The notes below the pieces were generated by a model that was not told the DNA's origin, ran no database searches, and saw only the letters and a list, made by a program, of their open reading frames with translations. The translations under genes and the position numbers were made by a program. From contig NZ_MVHG01000003.1 of NCBI RefSeq assembly GCF_002086125.1, forward strand, positions 124,001 through 188,000: DNA of 64,000 nucleotides. Direction: 5' to 3'. This stretch comes from Mycobacterium arosiense ATCC BAA-1401 = DSM 45069 (GTDB taxonomy: Bacteria > Actinomycetota > Actinomycetes > Mycobacteriales > Mycobacteriaceae). Below, piece after piece: positions 56,437 through 64,000 of this stretch (the first letter of the stretch is position 1; every line of letters begins with the position of its first letter).

Positions 56437-57918
56437 ATGCTTCGGTTGAATCGCCGGACCTGGATCCAGTTGTCAATCCTGACGCTGGTGACCGTCGTGT
56501 CCTGTGGCGCAATGGCATTCAACTTCATGAAGTTGCCCGCCACGTTGTTCGGGATCGGGGAGTACAAGGTCACGGTCGACCTGCCGCAATCGGGTGGGCT
56601 CTACCAAACCTCGGTCGTCACCTACCGCGGCACCGACGTGGGACAGGTCAAGTCGGTCGACGTCACCGCCACCGGGGTGCGGGCGGTGCTGGCCATGCGA
56701 TCGGGAGTCAGGGTGCCCTCCGACGTGCAGGCGTCGGTACACAGCCGATCGGCGATCGGCGAGCAGTACATCGAGCTGACCCCACGCCCCGGCAAGGACG
56801 GTGAAGGTTCCGGTGCGCTGCGCGACGGCGACGTCATCACCGCCGGACACGTCGATGTGCCCGTCGACATCGGGCACCTTCTCGACCTGACCAACCGTGC
56901 GCTGCAAGCGATCCCGCGGGACAACTTGCGCACGGTGATCGACGAGACCAATCGGGCGGTCGGCGGCCTCGGGCCGCAACTATCCCGGATCGTCGACGGC
57001 TCGACGGCGCTGGCCATCGCCGGAGGGCGCACCGTCGACCCGCTAGCCGCTCTGATCGACCAATCGCCGACGGTACTGGATTCACAGGTGCAGACATCCG
57101 ATTCGATCGCCGCGTGGGCGGGCCACACCGCGGCCATCATGGCGCAAGTCAAGGCCCAGGACGCCGCCGTGCGAGACCTGTTGACGCAGGGCACTTCCGG
57201 CATCGAGGAGGGCCGCGCGATGCTGGACCGGGTGACGCCGGCCTTGCCGGTGCTCTTCGCCAATCTGGTGAGCCTCGGCGACATCGCCGTCGTCTACCGC
57301 CACGACATCGAGCAACTCCTTGTCCTGCTGCCGCAGGGCATCGCGGCCATGGCGGCCATCATCGTGCCCAGTTCCAACACCAAGCAGGAGTACCGGGGTG
57401 CCCAGCTGGACTTCAACCTCAACCTCAACCTGCCGCCACCCTGCACCACCGGCTACCTGCCGCCGCAGCAGCGCCGCTCACCGGCCAGCGTCGACGCGCC
57501 GGACCGGCCGGCCGCCGACCTGTTTTGCCGGGTGCCGCAGGACTCGGAGTTCAATGTCCGTGGCGTGCGGAACATTCCGTGTGAGAGCAAGCCATGGAAA
57601 AGGGCGCCCACGGTAGAGCTGTGCGAAAGCGATGAGGAGTACGTGCCGCTCAACGACGGCTACAACTGGAAGGGCGACCCGAACGCCACCACCAGCGGCC
57701 AGGGCGTGCCGCTCTACCCGCCGGGGCAAGATCCGCGACTGCCACCGCCGCGTGGCACCGCCGCGGCGCCAGGGGCGCCGCCCCCGCCGCCCGCGGTCGC
57801 GACCTATGACCCGGCCACCGGTGACTACATCGGGCCCGACGGCCGCCGCTACACCCAGTCGGACCTGGCCCACCCGCGCGCCAAGAACTGGCAACAGCTA
57901 CTTGTGCCGCAACCCTGA
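56437..57918 (+). CDS. mceF: MceF, Mce-family protein with long C-terminal tail
   Basis: 493 residues. N-terminal helix (QLSILTLVTVVSCGAMAFNF), MCE domain (VTVDLPQSGGLYQTSVVTYR, then GTDVGQVKSVD), helical barrel region, then a cysteine-containing domain (NLPPPCTTGYLPP, FCRVPQDSEFNVRG) and a Pro/Gly-rich tail. The ATG follows the mceE stop directly. It is the last of the six hexamer subunits. Confidence 0.93.
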   Translation: MLRLNRRTWIQLSILTLVTVVSCGAMAFNFMKLPATLFGIGEYKVTVDLPQSGGLYQTSVVTYRGTDVGQVKSVDVTATGVRAVLAMRSGVRVPSDVQASVHSRSAIGEQYIELTPRPGKDGEGSGALRDGDVITAGHVDVPVDIGHLLDLTNRALQAIPRDNLRTVIDETNRAVGGLGPQLSRIVDGSTALAIAGGRTVDPLAALIDQSPTVLDSQVQTSDSIAAWAGHTAAIMAQVKAQDAAVRDLLTQGTSGIEEGRAMLDRVTPALPVLFANLVSLGDIAVVYRHDIEQLLVLLPQGIAAMAAIIVPSSNTKQEYRGAQLDFNLNLNLPPPCTTGYLPPQQRRSPASVDAPDRPAADLFCRVPQDSEFNVRGVRNIPCESKPWKRAPTVELCESDEEYVPLNDGYNWKGDPNATTSGQGVPLYPPGQDPRLPPPRGTAAAPGAPPPPPAVATYDPATGDYIGPDGRRYTQSDLAHPRAKNWQQLLVPQP

Positions 57919-57932
57919 CAGTTAGGAGCACC

Positions 57933-58601
57933 ATGGCGAACGAACCCGATATCACGACGGAGGAAACCGTCGACGAGCCAAGGGCGGTCGACGCCGCCGA
58001 GGACAGCGACGCGGCCGAAACCGAACAGGCCGAAAAGCTGCACATCAAAGACGGCGGCGAGAGTGACGGTCCGGCCGCGGGCCGGCTCGCGCGGTGGCGC
58101 GAACGTGTCCAGCGCCGGCGGCCTTCGCGCGTCGGCACGGCGTTGGTGGCCAGCGCCGTCATCGTGGCCGCACTGGCCGGCTTGAGTGGCTGGCTGGGAT
58201 ACCGGGCCTACCAGAAGCACGAGACCCAGGCCCGGCAGAACCTGTACGTCGCGACGGCCCGTCAGGGCGCGGTGAACCTCACCACGATCGACTACGCCCG
58301 GGTCGACGCCGACGTGCGGCGGATCCTCGATTTGGCCACCGGCGCATTCCGGGACGACTTCGAACAGCGGGCCAAGCCTTTCGCGGAGGTCGTCAAGGCT
58401 GCACAGTCGAAGTCGGAAGGGACGGTCACCGACGCCGGAGTGGAATCCCAGCGCGGCGACTCCGCCCAGGTTTTGGTGGCGGTCGCGGTGAAGTCGCGCA
58501 CCGCCGGTGGTGAGGAGGCGCCCCGGGAATGGCGGATGCGCATCGAGGTGCGATCGGTCGGCGATGACGCCAAGGTCTCCAATGTGGTGTTCGTGCCATG
58601 A
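57933..58601 (+). CDS. Mce-associated membrane protein 1 (Mam)
   Basis: 222 residues. An acidic N-terminus is followed by a basic stretch, a single transmembrane helix at about 68-90 (ALVASAVIVAALAGLSGWLG), and an extracytoplasmic SnoaL/NTF2-like domain (DVRRILDLATGAFRDDFEQR). This is the standard layout of the Mce-associated proteins that follow mceF (compare Rv0177/Rv0178 in mce1). AGGAGC lies before the ATG. Its stop overlaps the next start (ATGA). They are thought to stabilise Mce complexes. Confidence 0.88.
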   Translation: MANEPDITTEETVDEPRAVDAAEDSDAAETEQAEKLHIKDGGESDGPAAGRLARWRERVQRRRPSRVGTALVASAVIVAALAGLSGWLGYRAYQKHETQARQNLYVATARQGAVNLTTIDYARVDADVRRILDLATGAFRDDFEQRAKPFAEVVKAAQSKSEGTVTDAGVESQRGDSAQVLVAVAVKSRTAGGEEAPREWRMRIEVRSVGDDAKVSNVVFVP

Positions 58602-59230
58602 CAACACTTGAGGAGAACGTGAACGTCGATACGGTGGACGAGGAACTGGATTCGGCAACCGAAGGCGCACAAAAGAAATCGAAGGCCAGCGCGCCGGACG
58701 AAGCGCCGGCCGGTGTGCAGTCAAAGGCCAAGCGGACAAGGCGGCGCATCGGGTGGCCGCGGCTGTTCGCCTACGGGATATTGCCCGGCCTCGCATTGGT
58801 ATTGGCGCTCGGCGCTGGATACCTCAAGTGGTCGGCGGGGGCGGTCGATGATCTGGCACTGGCCCGGGCCGAATCGGTGCAGGCCGCCCGCGAAGACGCC
58901 ATCGCGTTGTTGTCCTATCACGCCGACACGGTGGACAAGGACCTCACCGCGGCGCGCGAACGGCTGACCGGTGAGTTCAAGGACGCCTACGCCGAACTGA
59001 CGCGCCAGGTCGTCGTTCCGGGTGCGAAAGAAAAGCACATCTCGTCGATCGCCAAAGTCAGTGCGGCGGCTTCGGTTTCGGCGACCGAAAACCACGCCGT
59101 GGCCCTGGTGTACGTCAACCAGACCGTGACCATCGGTGCGGGCGCTCCCACCGACACCCAGCCCGTCGTGCGGATGACCCTCGACAAGGTCAACGGCCGA
59201 TGGCTGGTTTCGCGCTTCGACCCCGTGTGA
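58598..59230 (+). CDS. Mce-associated membrane protein 2 (Mam)
   Basis: 210 residues with the same plan as its neighbour: acidic N-terminus, basic RTRRRIGWPR, a transmembrane helix (LFAYGILPGLALVLALGAGY), then an extracytoplasmic domain (LLSYHADTVDKDLTAARERL, TGEFKDAYAELTRQVV). The ATG overlaps the previous stop. It is probably part of the Mce transport complex. Confidence 0.88.
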   Translation: MTTLEENVNVDTVDEELDSATEGAQKKSKASAPDEAPAGVQSKAKRTRRRIGWPRLFAYGILPGLALVLALGAGYLKWSAGAVDDLALARAESVQAAREDAIALLSYHADTVDKDLTAARERLTGEFKDAYAELTRQVVVPGAKEKHISSIAKVSAAASVSATENHAVALVYVNQTVTIGAGAPTDTQPVVRMTLDKVNGRWLVSRFDPV

Positions 59231-59244
59231 TCCGAGGAACCGTC

Positions 59245-59751
59245 ATGGACGTATCGGCACGTCGGTGCGCCCGGGTGCTGCCCCTCGGCGTCGTGCTGCT
59301 AGGGACCGTCACTTTGGCGGCGCCCGCTGCACACGCCGACAACAAACGGCTCAACAGCGCGGTGGTCTCGGCCGTGTACACCCTTCAGCACCAGGCGGGC
59401 TGCACGAACGACGTCGTCAGGAACAACGCGCTCACCTTGGCCGCCGAATGGCACGCCGACGACATGATCAACAACCGAAACATCAACGGCGACACGGGCT
59501 CGGACGGTTCTACGCCCCAAGACCGTGCCACCGCCGCCGGCTTTCGTGGCAGGGCCGCCGAGACCGTGGCGGTCAACCCGGCCATCGCGATCAGCAGCCT
59601 GGAGCTGGTCAACCAGTGGTATTACAACCCCGACGATATGGCGATCATCCGCGACTGCGCCAACAACACCATCGGGGTGTGGTCGGACAACAGCATGGAT
59701 CGCACTGTGGTGGTGGCGGTGTACGGGCAGCCGGACCCGCCCAGCCGGTAG
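59245..59751 (+). CDS. Secreted CAP-domain protein
   Basis: 168 residues. A signal peptide (VLPLGVVLLGTVTLAAPAAH, cleaved near AHA-DN) precedes a CAP/SCP-like domain with ALTLAAEWHADDMINNRNIN (the usual helix start) and WYYNPDDMAIIRDCANNTIG near the end. Two cysteines may form a disulfide. The ATG at 59245 is behind GAGGAA, 14 bases after the second Mam gene, so it probably ends the mce transcript. CAP proteins often bind sterols or lipids, which would suit a lipid importer (inference). Confidence 0.8.
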   Translation: MDVSARRCARVLPLGVVLLGTVTLAAPAAHADNKRLNSAVVSAVYTLQHQAGCTNDVVRNNALTLAAEWHADDMINNRNINGDTGSDGSTPQDRATAAGFRGRAAETVAVNPAIAISSLELVNQWYYNPDDMAIIRDCANNTIGVWSDNSMDRTVVVAVYGQPDPPSR

Positions 59752-59812
59752 ACGTGAGCGGCTAGCCCGCGGCGTCGACGGTGGGTGATTGGGAAACGGC
59801 GCTATCCGCCGG

Positions 59813-60030
59813 AGAGCGCTCGTCGGCCATGTCGCAGACGCAGACGTGGGCGCCGTGGCGCCACGGACCGAACTGGGTACCGCGCCTGCGCAGCAGATGC
59901 TGCGCGTAGACCTTGTCGCGTTGATCCCGCGAGAACGCGAAGTCGAGATTGACGGGCAACCCCGCCCAATCGACCTGGTCACTGACGGAATCGTCGGCCG
60001 CGCCGCCGTACCTCACCCGGCACTGCAGGG
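59813..60030 (-). pseudogene. Decayed duplicate of a CysJ-type reductase C-terminal segment
   Basis: On the minus strand the frame reads LPVNLDFAFSRDQRDKVYAQ, then HLLRRRGTQF and VCVCDMAD. This matches the NADPH-binding domain of the nearby fusion protein ([37 protein letters not shown]) over about 45 residues. The FAD site, rest of the domain and any sensible start are missing. It lies just downstream of the nitrate reductase fusion gene on the same strand. It is best explained as a degraded partial duplication. Confidence 0.7.
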
Positions 60031-60193
60031 GGCAGCCGTTCTTGATGACCCGATCGGGTCCATCACACTCCCGAGCCACGATGACGCCACTCCTTTAGGC
60101 GCGCGACCTTACGAGTGCATCGTGCGACGCGGAAGTTTCGGCCGTAGGCGTGCGATGTTTCCGCTGTGTTACGGGTGCGGCAGCGGATCGGCG

Positions 60194-63100
60194 TCAGTAG
60201 ACGTCGCGGTGGTAGCGCTTGTCGGCACTCAACGATTGCACGTAATCCTTCGCCGCTTCCGGGTCGAGCTTCCCGAATTCGGCCGCGATCTCGCAGAGCG
60301 CCCGATCGACGTCCTTGGCCATGGGATCCGCGGTGCCGCAGACATACAGCTGGGCGCCGTCCTGCAACCAGCTCCACAGCTGCGCCCCGCGTTTGCGCAT
60401 CAAGTGCTGTACGTAGACCTTCTGCTGCTGGTCGCGGGAGAACGCCAGGTCCAACTCGGTCAGGAACCCGTCGTCGCGCATCTGCTCGAGTTCGTCGCGG
60501 TAATAGAAGTCGGTGGCGGCATGCTGCTCGCCGAAGAACAACCAGTTGGGTCCGGTGTGGCCGAGTGCGCGCCGCTCCTGCAGGAAGCCGCGGAACGGCG
60601 CGATCCCCGTCCCGGGCCCGATCATGATCATCGGCGTCTCCGACTCGCTCGGCGGCCGGAAATTGCTGGACTGCTGCAAATACACGGCGACTCGATCGCC
60701 GGGGGAGCGGTCGGCGAGGTAGGTCGAACACACCCCGCGCCGCGCGACGCCCTGAAAGTTGTAGCGCACCGGCGAGACGGTCAGGTGGACTTCTCCCGGG
60801 CACTCCTTGGGGCTCGACGAGATCGAATACAACCGCGGCTGAAGGCGTTTGAGGACCCGCAGCCATTCGTGGGCCGACGCCGAGACCGGCAATTTGGCCA
60901 GCAGGTCGATCGACTGGCGTCCCCACGTCCAATCCGCCAGTGCCCGTTTGTTTTCCGGCTTCAGCAGCTCCGCGAGTGTCGGGTCACCGGTGCGTTCCTG
61001 CACGAAGCGCACCAGGTCCCGGCTGATGTGCGCGATTTCGATGCGCTCGGTGAGCGCCGAGCGCAACGACATCAGGCCGTGTTCGCCGACCTCGACCGGG
61101 GTCTGCCCGTTCAGTCCGGTCACCGACAGCCATTCGTCGACCAGCTCGTCGCTGTTGCGCGGCCACACCCCGAGCGCGTCACCGGCCTCGTAGGGCACGG
61201 CCTCCTCCGGCATGTCGAAAACCAGGTGCCGCACGTCTTTGCTCGATTGCGGCCGACTCAACACGGTGTTGCGGACCATGCCGGTGATCAGCGGATGCTT
61301 CTTGCTGTAGGTGCTGGGAGCGGGCGCGCTGGAGCGAGACGGGGCCGCAACCGTGGACGTGCGGGCCGGCGCCATCACACTTGCGTCTCCGGCGACCGAC
61401 GTGGGGGTCCGGGTCAGGGCTTCGATGACGTCGCTCACCCACTTCGCCGCGTCGTCGTCGTAGTCGGGTTCGCAGTCCACCCGCTCGGTGATGCGGGTCG
61501 CTCCCAGCTCGGCCAGGCGCGCGTCCAGTTTGCGGCCGTGACCGCAGAAATCGTCGTAGTTGGAGTCGCCCAGCGCGAGCACGGCATAGCGGGTCTTGGA
61601 GAATCGCGGTGCGCTGCCGGACGTCAAAGCCCGCCACAGGCCGGCACCGTTATCGGGCGCTTCGCCGTCGCCGGTGGTACTGGTGACGAGCAACAGCTCC
61701 CGTGTGGTCGCCAACTCGGCCTGCGGGAAGTCGTCCATGCTGTGCAACGCGACGGGAAGACCAGCGGCGCCCAATCGCGCGGCGACTTCGGCGGCGAGCT
61801 CCTCGGCGTTGCCGGTCTGCGATGCCCACAGCACCACGACGGGGGCGCGCTCGGCAGCGGGTTTGACGTCGGCGGGGGTGGCGGGCGGTTGGTCGACGGC
61901 CTGCGCCGGGGCGGGTTGCGGCGCCCCGGCCAGCGCCGGCGGCCGGGGTCCGTCGATGCGCGAGAACAACCCGGCCAGAAGGCCGTCCACCCACAGCCGG
62001 GTGCCGGCATCGAACGGCGCGCTCGCCGGCAGGGTGGGCACCCCACCGGCGCGGCGGCCGGCGTCGGACCGAAGCCCGGAGAGCATGCCGGCCAAATATG
62101 AACGGCCGAGCTCGTCGAATTCCGGTTTGGGTTGCGTTGTCACACCCAGCAATTCGCCGAGGGCGTCGACTTGTGACACGCTGATTTCTCGTACCTCCGT
62201 GGGTGCGGATCCTGGTGTGTCGGCGGCCACCGGTATCTCGGTGCCCGGATCGGGTTGCGCGACGGCAACCTTCGTCAGCGTGACCGCGCACGCCTTGAAT
62301 TCCGGTTGGCTCGAGATGGGATCGACGGCGTCGTTGGTGACGGCGTTGATGGATAGGTATTCGCCGAAGGCGTCGTTCCAATGGAACGGGGCGAAGCAGT
62401 TCCCGGGATGCACCCGGTCACTGATGACGGCGGGCAGCACGGCGCGGCCGCGGCGGGACGCGATCTCGACCTGATCGTCGTCGGCGATGTGCAGGCGGGC
62501 GGCGTCGTCCGGGTGGATCTCGACGAACGGGTTCGGGTTGAGTTTGTTGAGTTTGGCGACCTTGCCGGTCTTGGTCATGGTGTGCCATTGGTGGGGCAGG
62601 CGACCGGTGTTCAGTAGGAACGGGTAGTCGTCGTCGGGCATTTCGTCGGGTGGCAGGTGCGGGCGGGCGAAGAACACCGCCCGGCCCGTCGGTGTCGGGA
62701 AGGCCAGCCGGGGCACGCTGCCGTCCTCGCGGACCAGCTGAGTCTGGCTGACGCCGTCGTTGAGGTAGCGGATCGGGTTGCGGTCGCCCTCGCTCTGCGG
62801 AGCGCACGGCCACTGCAGCGGGCTCTGACGCAGCCGCTCATAGCTGACGCCGCGCAGGTCATAACCGGTCTTCGGGTTCGAGAACCGCTTGATTTCTTCG
62901 AAGATCTCCTCGGCGCAGCTGTAGCTGAACGCCTCCGAATAGCCCATCTCGCAGGCCATCCGGGCGATGATCTGCCAGTCGGGCATCGCCTGGCCCGGCG
63001 CCCGGACCGCGGGCTGGAACAACGTCATGTTGCGCTCAGAATTGACCATGACCCCTTCGGACTCCGTCCACAGGGTTGCCGGCAACAACACATCGGCGTA

Positions 63101-64000
63101 CTCGTTGGTCTCGGTCTCCAAGAACGCGTCCTGGGCGACCACCATTTCGGCACGCTCCAGCCCGGCCAGTACCGTCTTCCGGTTGGCCACGGAAGCAACG
63201 GGATTCGTGCATATTATCCAGCACGCCCTGATTTGCCCGTCGGCCATGCGGGAGAACATGTCGATGGTGCCGCTGCCGACCTCGGTGCGAAGCGTTCCGC
63301 GGGGAATGCCCCAAAGGTTTTCGACGAACTCGCGGTCGTCGTCCGATAGCACCGAACGCTGACCGGGCAATCCCGGCCCCATGTAACCCATCTCGCGACC
63401 GCCCATGGCATTGGGTTGGCCGGTGAGGGAGAAGGGGCCGCTGCCCGGCTTGCAGATCGCCCCGGTGGCCAGGTGCAGGTTGCAGATGGCGTTGGTGTTC
63501 CAGGTGCCGTGGGTGCTCTGGTTGAGGCCCATGGTCCAGCAGCTCATGAAATTTTCGGCCTCGCCGATCATTTGAGCCGCGGCGCGAATGTCCTTCTCCG
63601 GGATGCCGGTCACCGCGCTGACCATGCCGGGGGTGTACTGCTCCAGGAAGCTGGGCATCACCTCCCAGCCCTCGGTGAATTCGGCGATGAAATCGGGGTC
63701 CGTGTGGCCGTTCTCGACGATCAGGTGCAGCATCCCGTTGAGCAGCGCCAGATCCGATCCGGGCGCGATCTGTAGGAACAGATCGGCCTTATCGGCGGTC
63801 GCGGTGCGACGCGGGTCGACGACGATCAGCTTCGCGCCCGCCTTGACCCGATCCATCATCCGTAAGAACAGGATGGGATGGCAGTCGGCCATGTTGGCGC
63901 CGATGACGAAGAAAACGTCGGCACGCTCGAAATCCTGGTATGACCCGGGCGGTCCGTCCGCGCCCAGCGAGAGCTTGTAACCAGAACCCGCGCTGGCCAT
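60194..64000 (-). CDS. Assimilatory nitrate reductase fused to CysJ-type flavoprotein reductase (5' end outside window)
   Basis: The visible 1268 residues start inside a molybdopterin oxidoreductase catalytic domain ([20 protein letters not shown], then [19 protein letters not shown]). The cofactor-binding C-terminal domain follows at about 455-570 ([20 protein letters not shown]). A flavodoxin domain begins near residue 715 ([20 protein letters not shown]). FAD ([20 protein letters not shown]) and NADPH domains ([20 protein letters not shown]) follow, ending RYHRDVY. The 4Fe-4S N-terminal part lies beyond 64000. NADPH electrons would pass through FAD and FMN to the Mo site, reducing nitrate to nitrite in one chain. 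Such fusions occur in nontuberculous mycobacteria. Confidence 0.92.
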   Translation of the reverse strand: MASAGSGYKLSLGADGPPGSYQDFERADVFFVIGANMADCHPILFLRMMDRVKAGAKLIVVDPRRTATADKADLFLQIAPGSDLALLNGMLHLIVENGHTDPDFIAEFTEGWEVMPSFLEQYTPGMVSAVTGIPEKDIRAAAQMIGEAENFMSCWTMGLNQSTHGTWNTNAICNLHLATGAICKPGSGPFSLTGQPNAMGGREMGYMGPGLPGQRSVLSDDDREFVENLWGIPRGTLRTEVGSGTIDMFSRMADGQIRACWIICTNPVASVANRKTVLAGLERAEMVVAQDAFLETETNEYADVLLPATLWTESEGVMVNSERNMTLFQPAVRAPGQAMPDWQIIARMACEMGYSEAFSYSCAEEIFEEIKRFSNPKTGYDLRGVSYERLRQSPLQWPCAPQSEGDRNPIRYLNDGVSQTQLVREDGSVPRLAFPTPTGRAVFFARPHLPPDEMPDDDYPFLLNTGRLPHQWHTMTKTGKVAKLNKLNPNPFVEIHPDDAARLHIADDDQVEIASRRGRAVLPAVISDRVHPGNCFAPFHWNDAFGEYLSINAVTNDAVDPISSQPEFKACAVTLTKVAVAQPDPGTEIPVAADTPGSAPTEVREISVSQVDALGELLGVTTQPKPEFDELGRSYLAGMLSGLRSDAGRRAGGVPTLPASAPFDAGTRLWVDGLLAGLFSRIDGPRPPALAGAPQPAPAQAVDQPPATPADVKPAAERAPVVVLWASQTGNAEELAAEVAARLGAAGLPVALHSMDDFPQAELATTRELLLVTSTTGDGEAPDNGAGLWRALTSGSAPRFSKTRYAVLALGDSNYDDFCGHGRKLDARLAELGATRITERVDCEPDYDDDAAKWVSDVIEALTRTPTSVAGDASVMAPARTSTVAAPSRSSAPAPSTYSKKHPLITGMVRNTVLSRPQSSKDVRHLVFDMPEEAVPYEAGDALGVWPRNSDELVDEWLSVTGLNGQTPVEVGEHGLMSLRSALTERIEIAHISRDLVRFVQERTGDPTLAELLKPENKRALADWTWGRQSIDLLAKLPVSASAHEWLRVLKRLQPRLYSISSSPKECPGEVHLTVSPVRYNFQGVARRGVCSTYLADRSPGDRVAVYLQQSSNFRPPSESETPMIMIGPGTGIAPFRGFLQERRALGHTGPNWLFFGEQHAATDFYYRDELEQMRDDGFLTELDLAFSRDQQQKVYVQHLMRKRGAQLWSWLQDGAQLYVCGTADPMAKDVDRALCEIAAEFGKLDPEAAKDYVQSLSADKRYHRDVY

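Noticed and set aside
59789..62101. 770-residue open frame on the plus strand
   Set aside because: It is antisense to the nitrate reductase fusion and the reductase fossil, has the Arg/Gln/His-rich composition of a shadow frame in high-GC DNA, and shows no domain.

Overview
This window is a high-GC chromosomal segment of a slow-growing Mycobacterium. Its gene order follows M. tuberculosis from the mycobactin cluster through hrcA, dnaJ2, phoH, era, recO, uppS, glyS, dgt and dnaG to cysE/cysK. Several insertions are absent from M. tuberculosis but typical of nontuberculous mycobacteria: a family 2A encapsulin (the '35 kDa major membrane protein' of M. avium and M. leprae), an extra mce operon and a nitrate reductase fused to a flavoprotein reductase. 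The best guess is a species in or near the M. avium complex. This rests on remembered gene order and protein similarity, not on a search.

Layout. 1-6414: end of the mycobactin NRPS cluster (mbtE 3' end, mbtF, mbtG, mbtH), translationally coupled. 6631-8008: two tandem paralogues of the secreted antigen MTB12/CFP2. 8002-9503 (minus): an ECF41-type sigma factor with an AhpD/carboxymuconolactone decarboxylase partner. 9587-18352: Rv2375 homologue, then hrcA-dnaJ2-rsmE-phoH-ybeY-(secreted Pro-rich protein)-corC-like-era. 18461-25310: SDR, Orn/Lys/Arg decarboxylase, amiA2, recO, uppS, Rv2360c homologue, and the zinc regulators zur/furB and smtB. 25501-31231: glyS, a PPE-SVP gene, a small unknown gene and a TPM-domain membrane protein. 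31375-35917: dgt, a second SodC-like lipoprotein, dnaG, Rv2342 homologue, a VNTR-like repeat and tRNA-Asn.

35932-48260 is a sulfur-metabolism island. It carries an operon of three luciferase-like flavin monooxygenases, cysE-cysK, a thioester-domain protein whose thioester cysteine is serine, and a family 2A encapsulin overlapping its predicted cargo, a SufS-like cysteine desulfurase. A 54-aa membrane protein coupled to a YeiH-type transporter and a Stf0 sulfotransferase follow. The desulfurase has a long disordered N-terminal extension built from a 57-residue unit repeated two to three times, a strong candidate for the cargo-loading region of the nanocompartment. This is the most interesting part of the window.

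48833-59751 is a complete mce operon: two YrbE permeases, MceA-F, two Mce-associated proteins and a CAP-domain secreted protein, nearly every junction an ATGA/GTGA overlap. 60194-64000 (minus) is a nitrate reductase/CysJ-type flavoprotein fusion, cut by the window end. Just downstream of it lies a decayed copy of part of its own C-terminal reductase domain.
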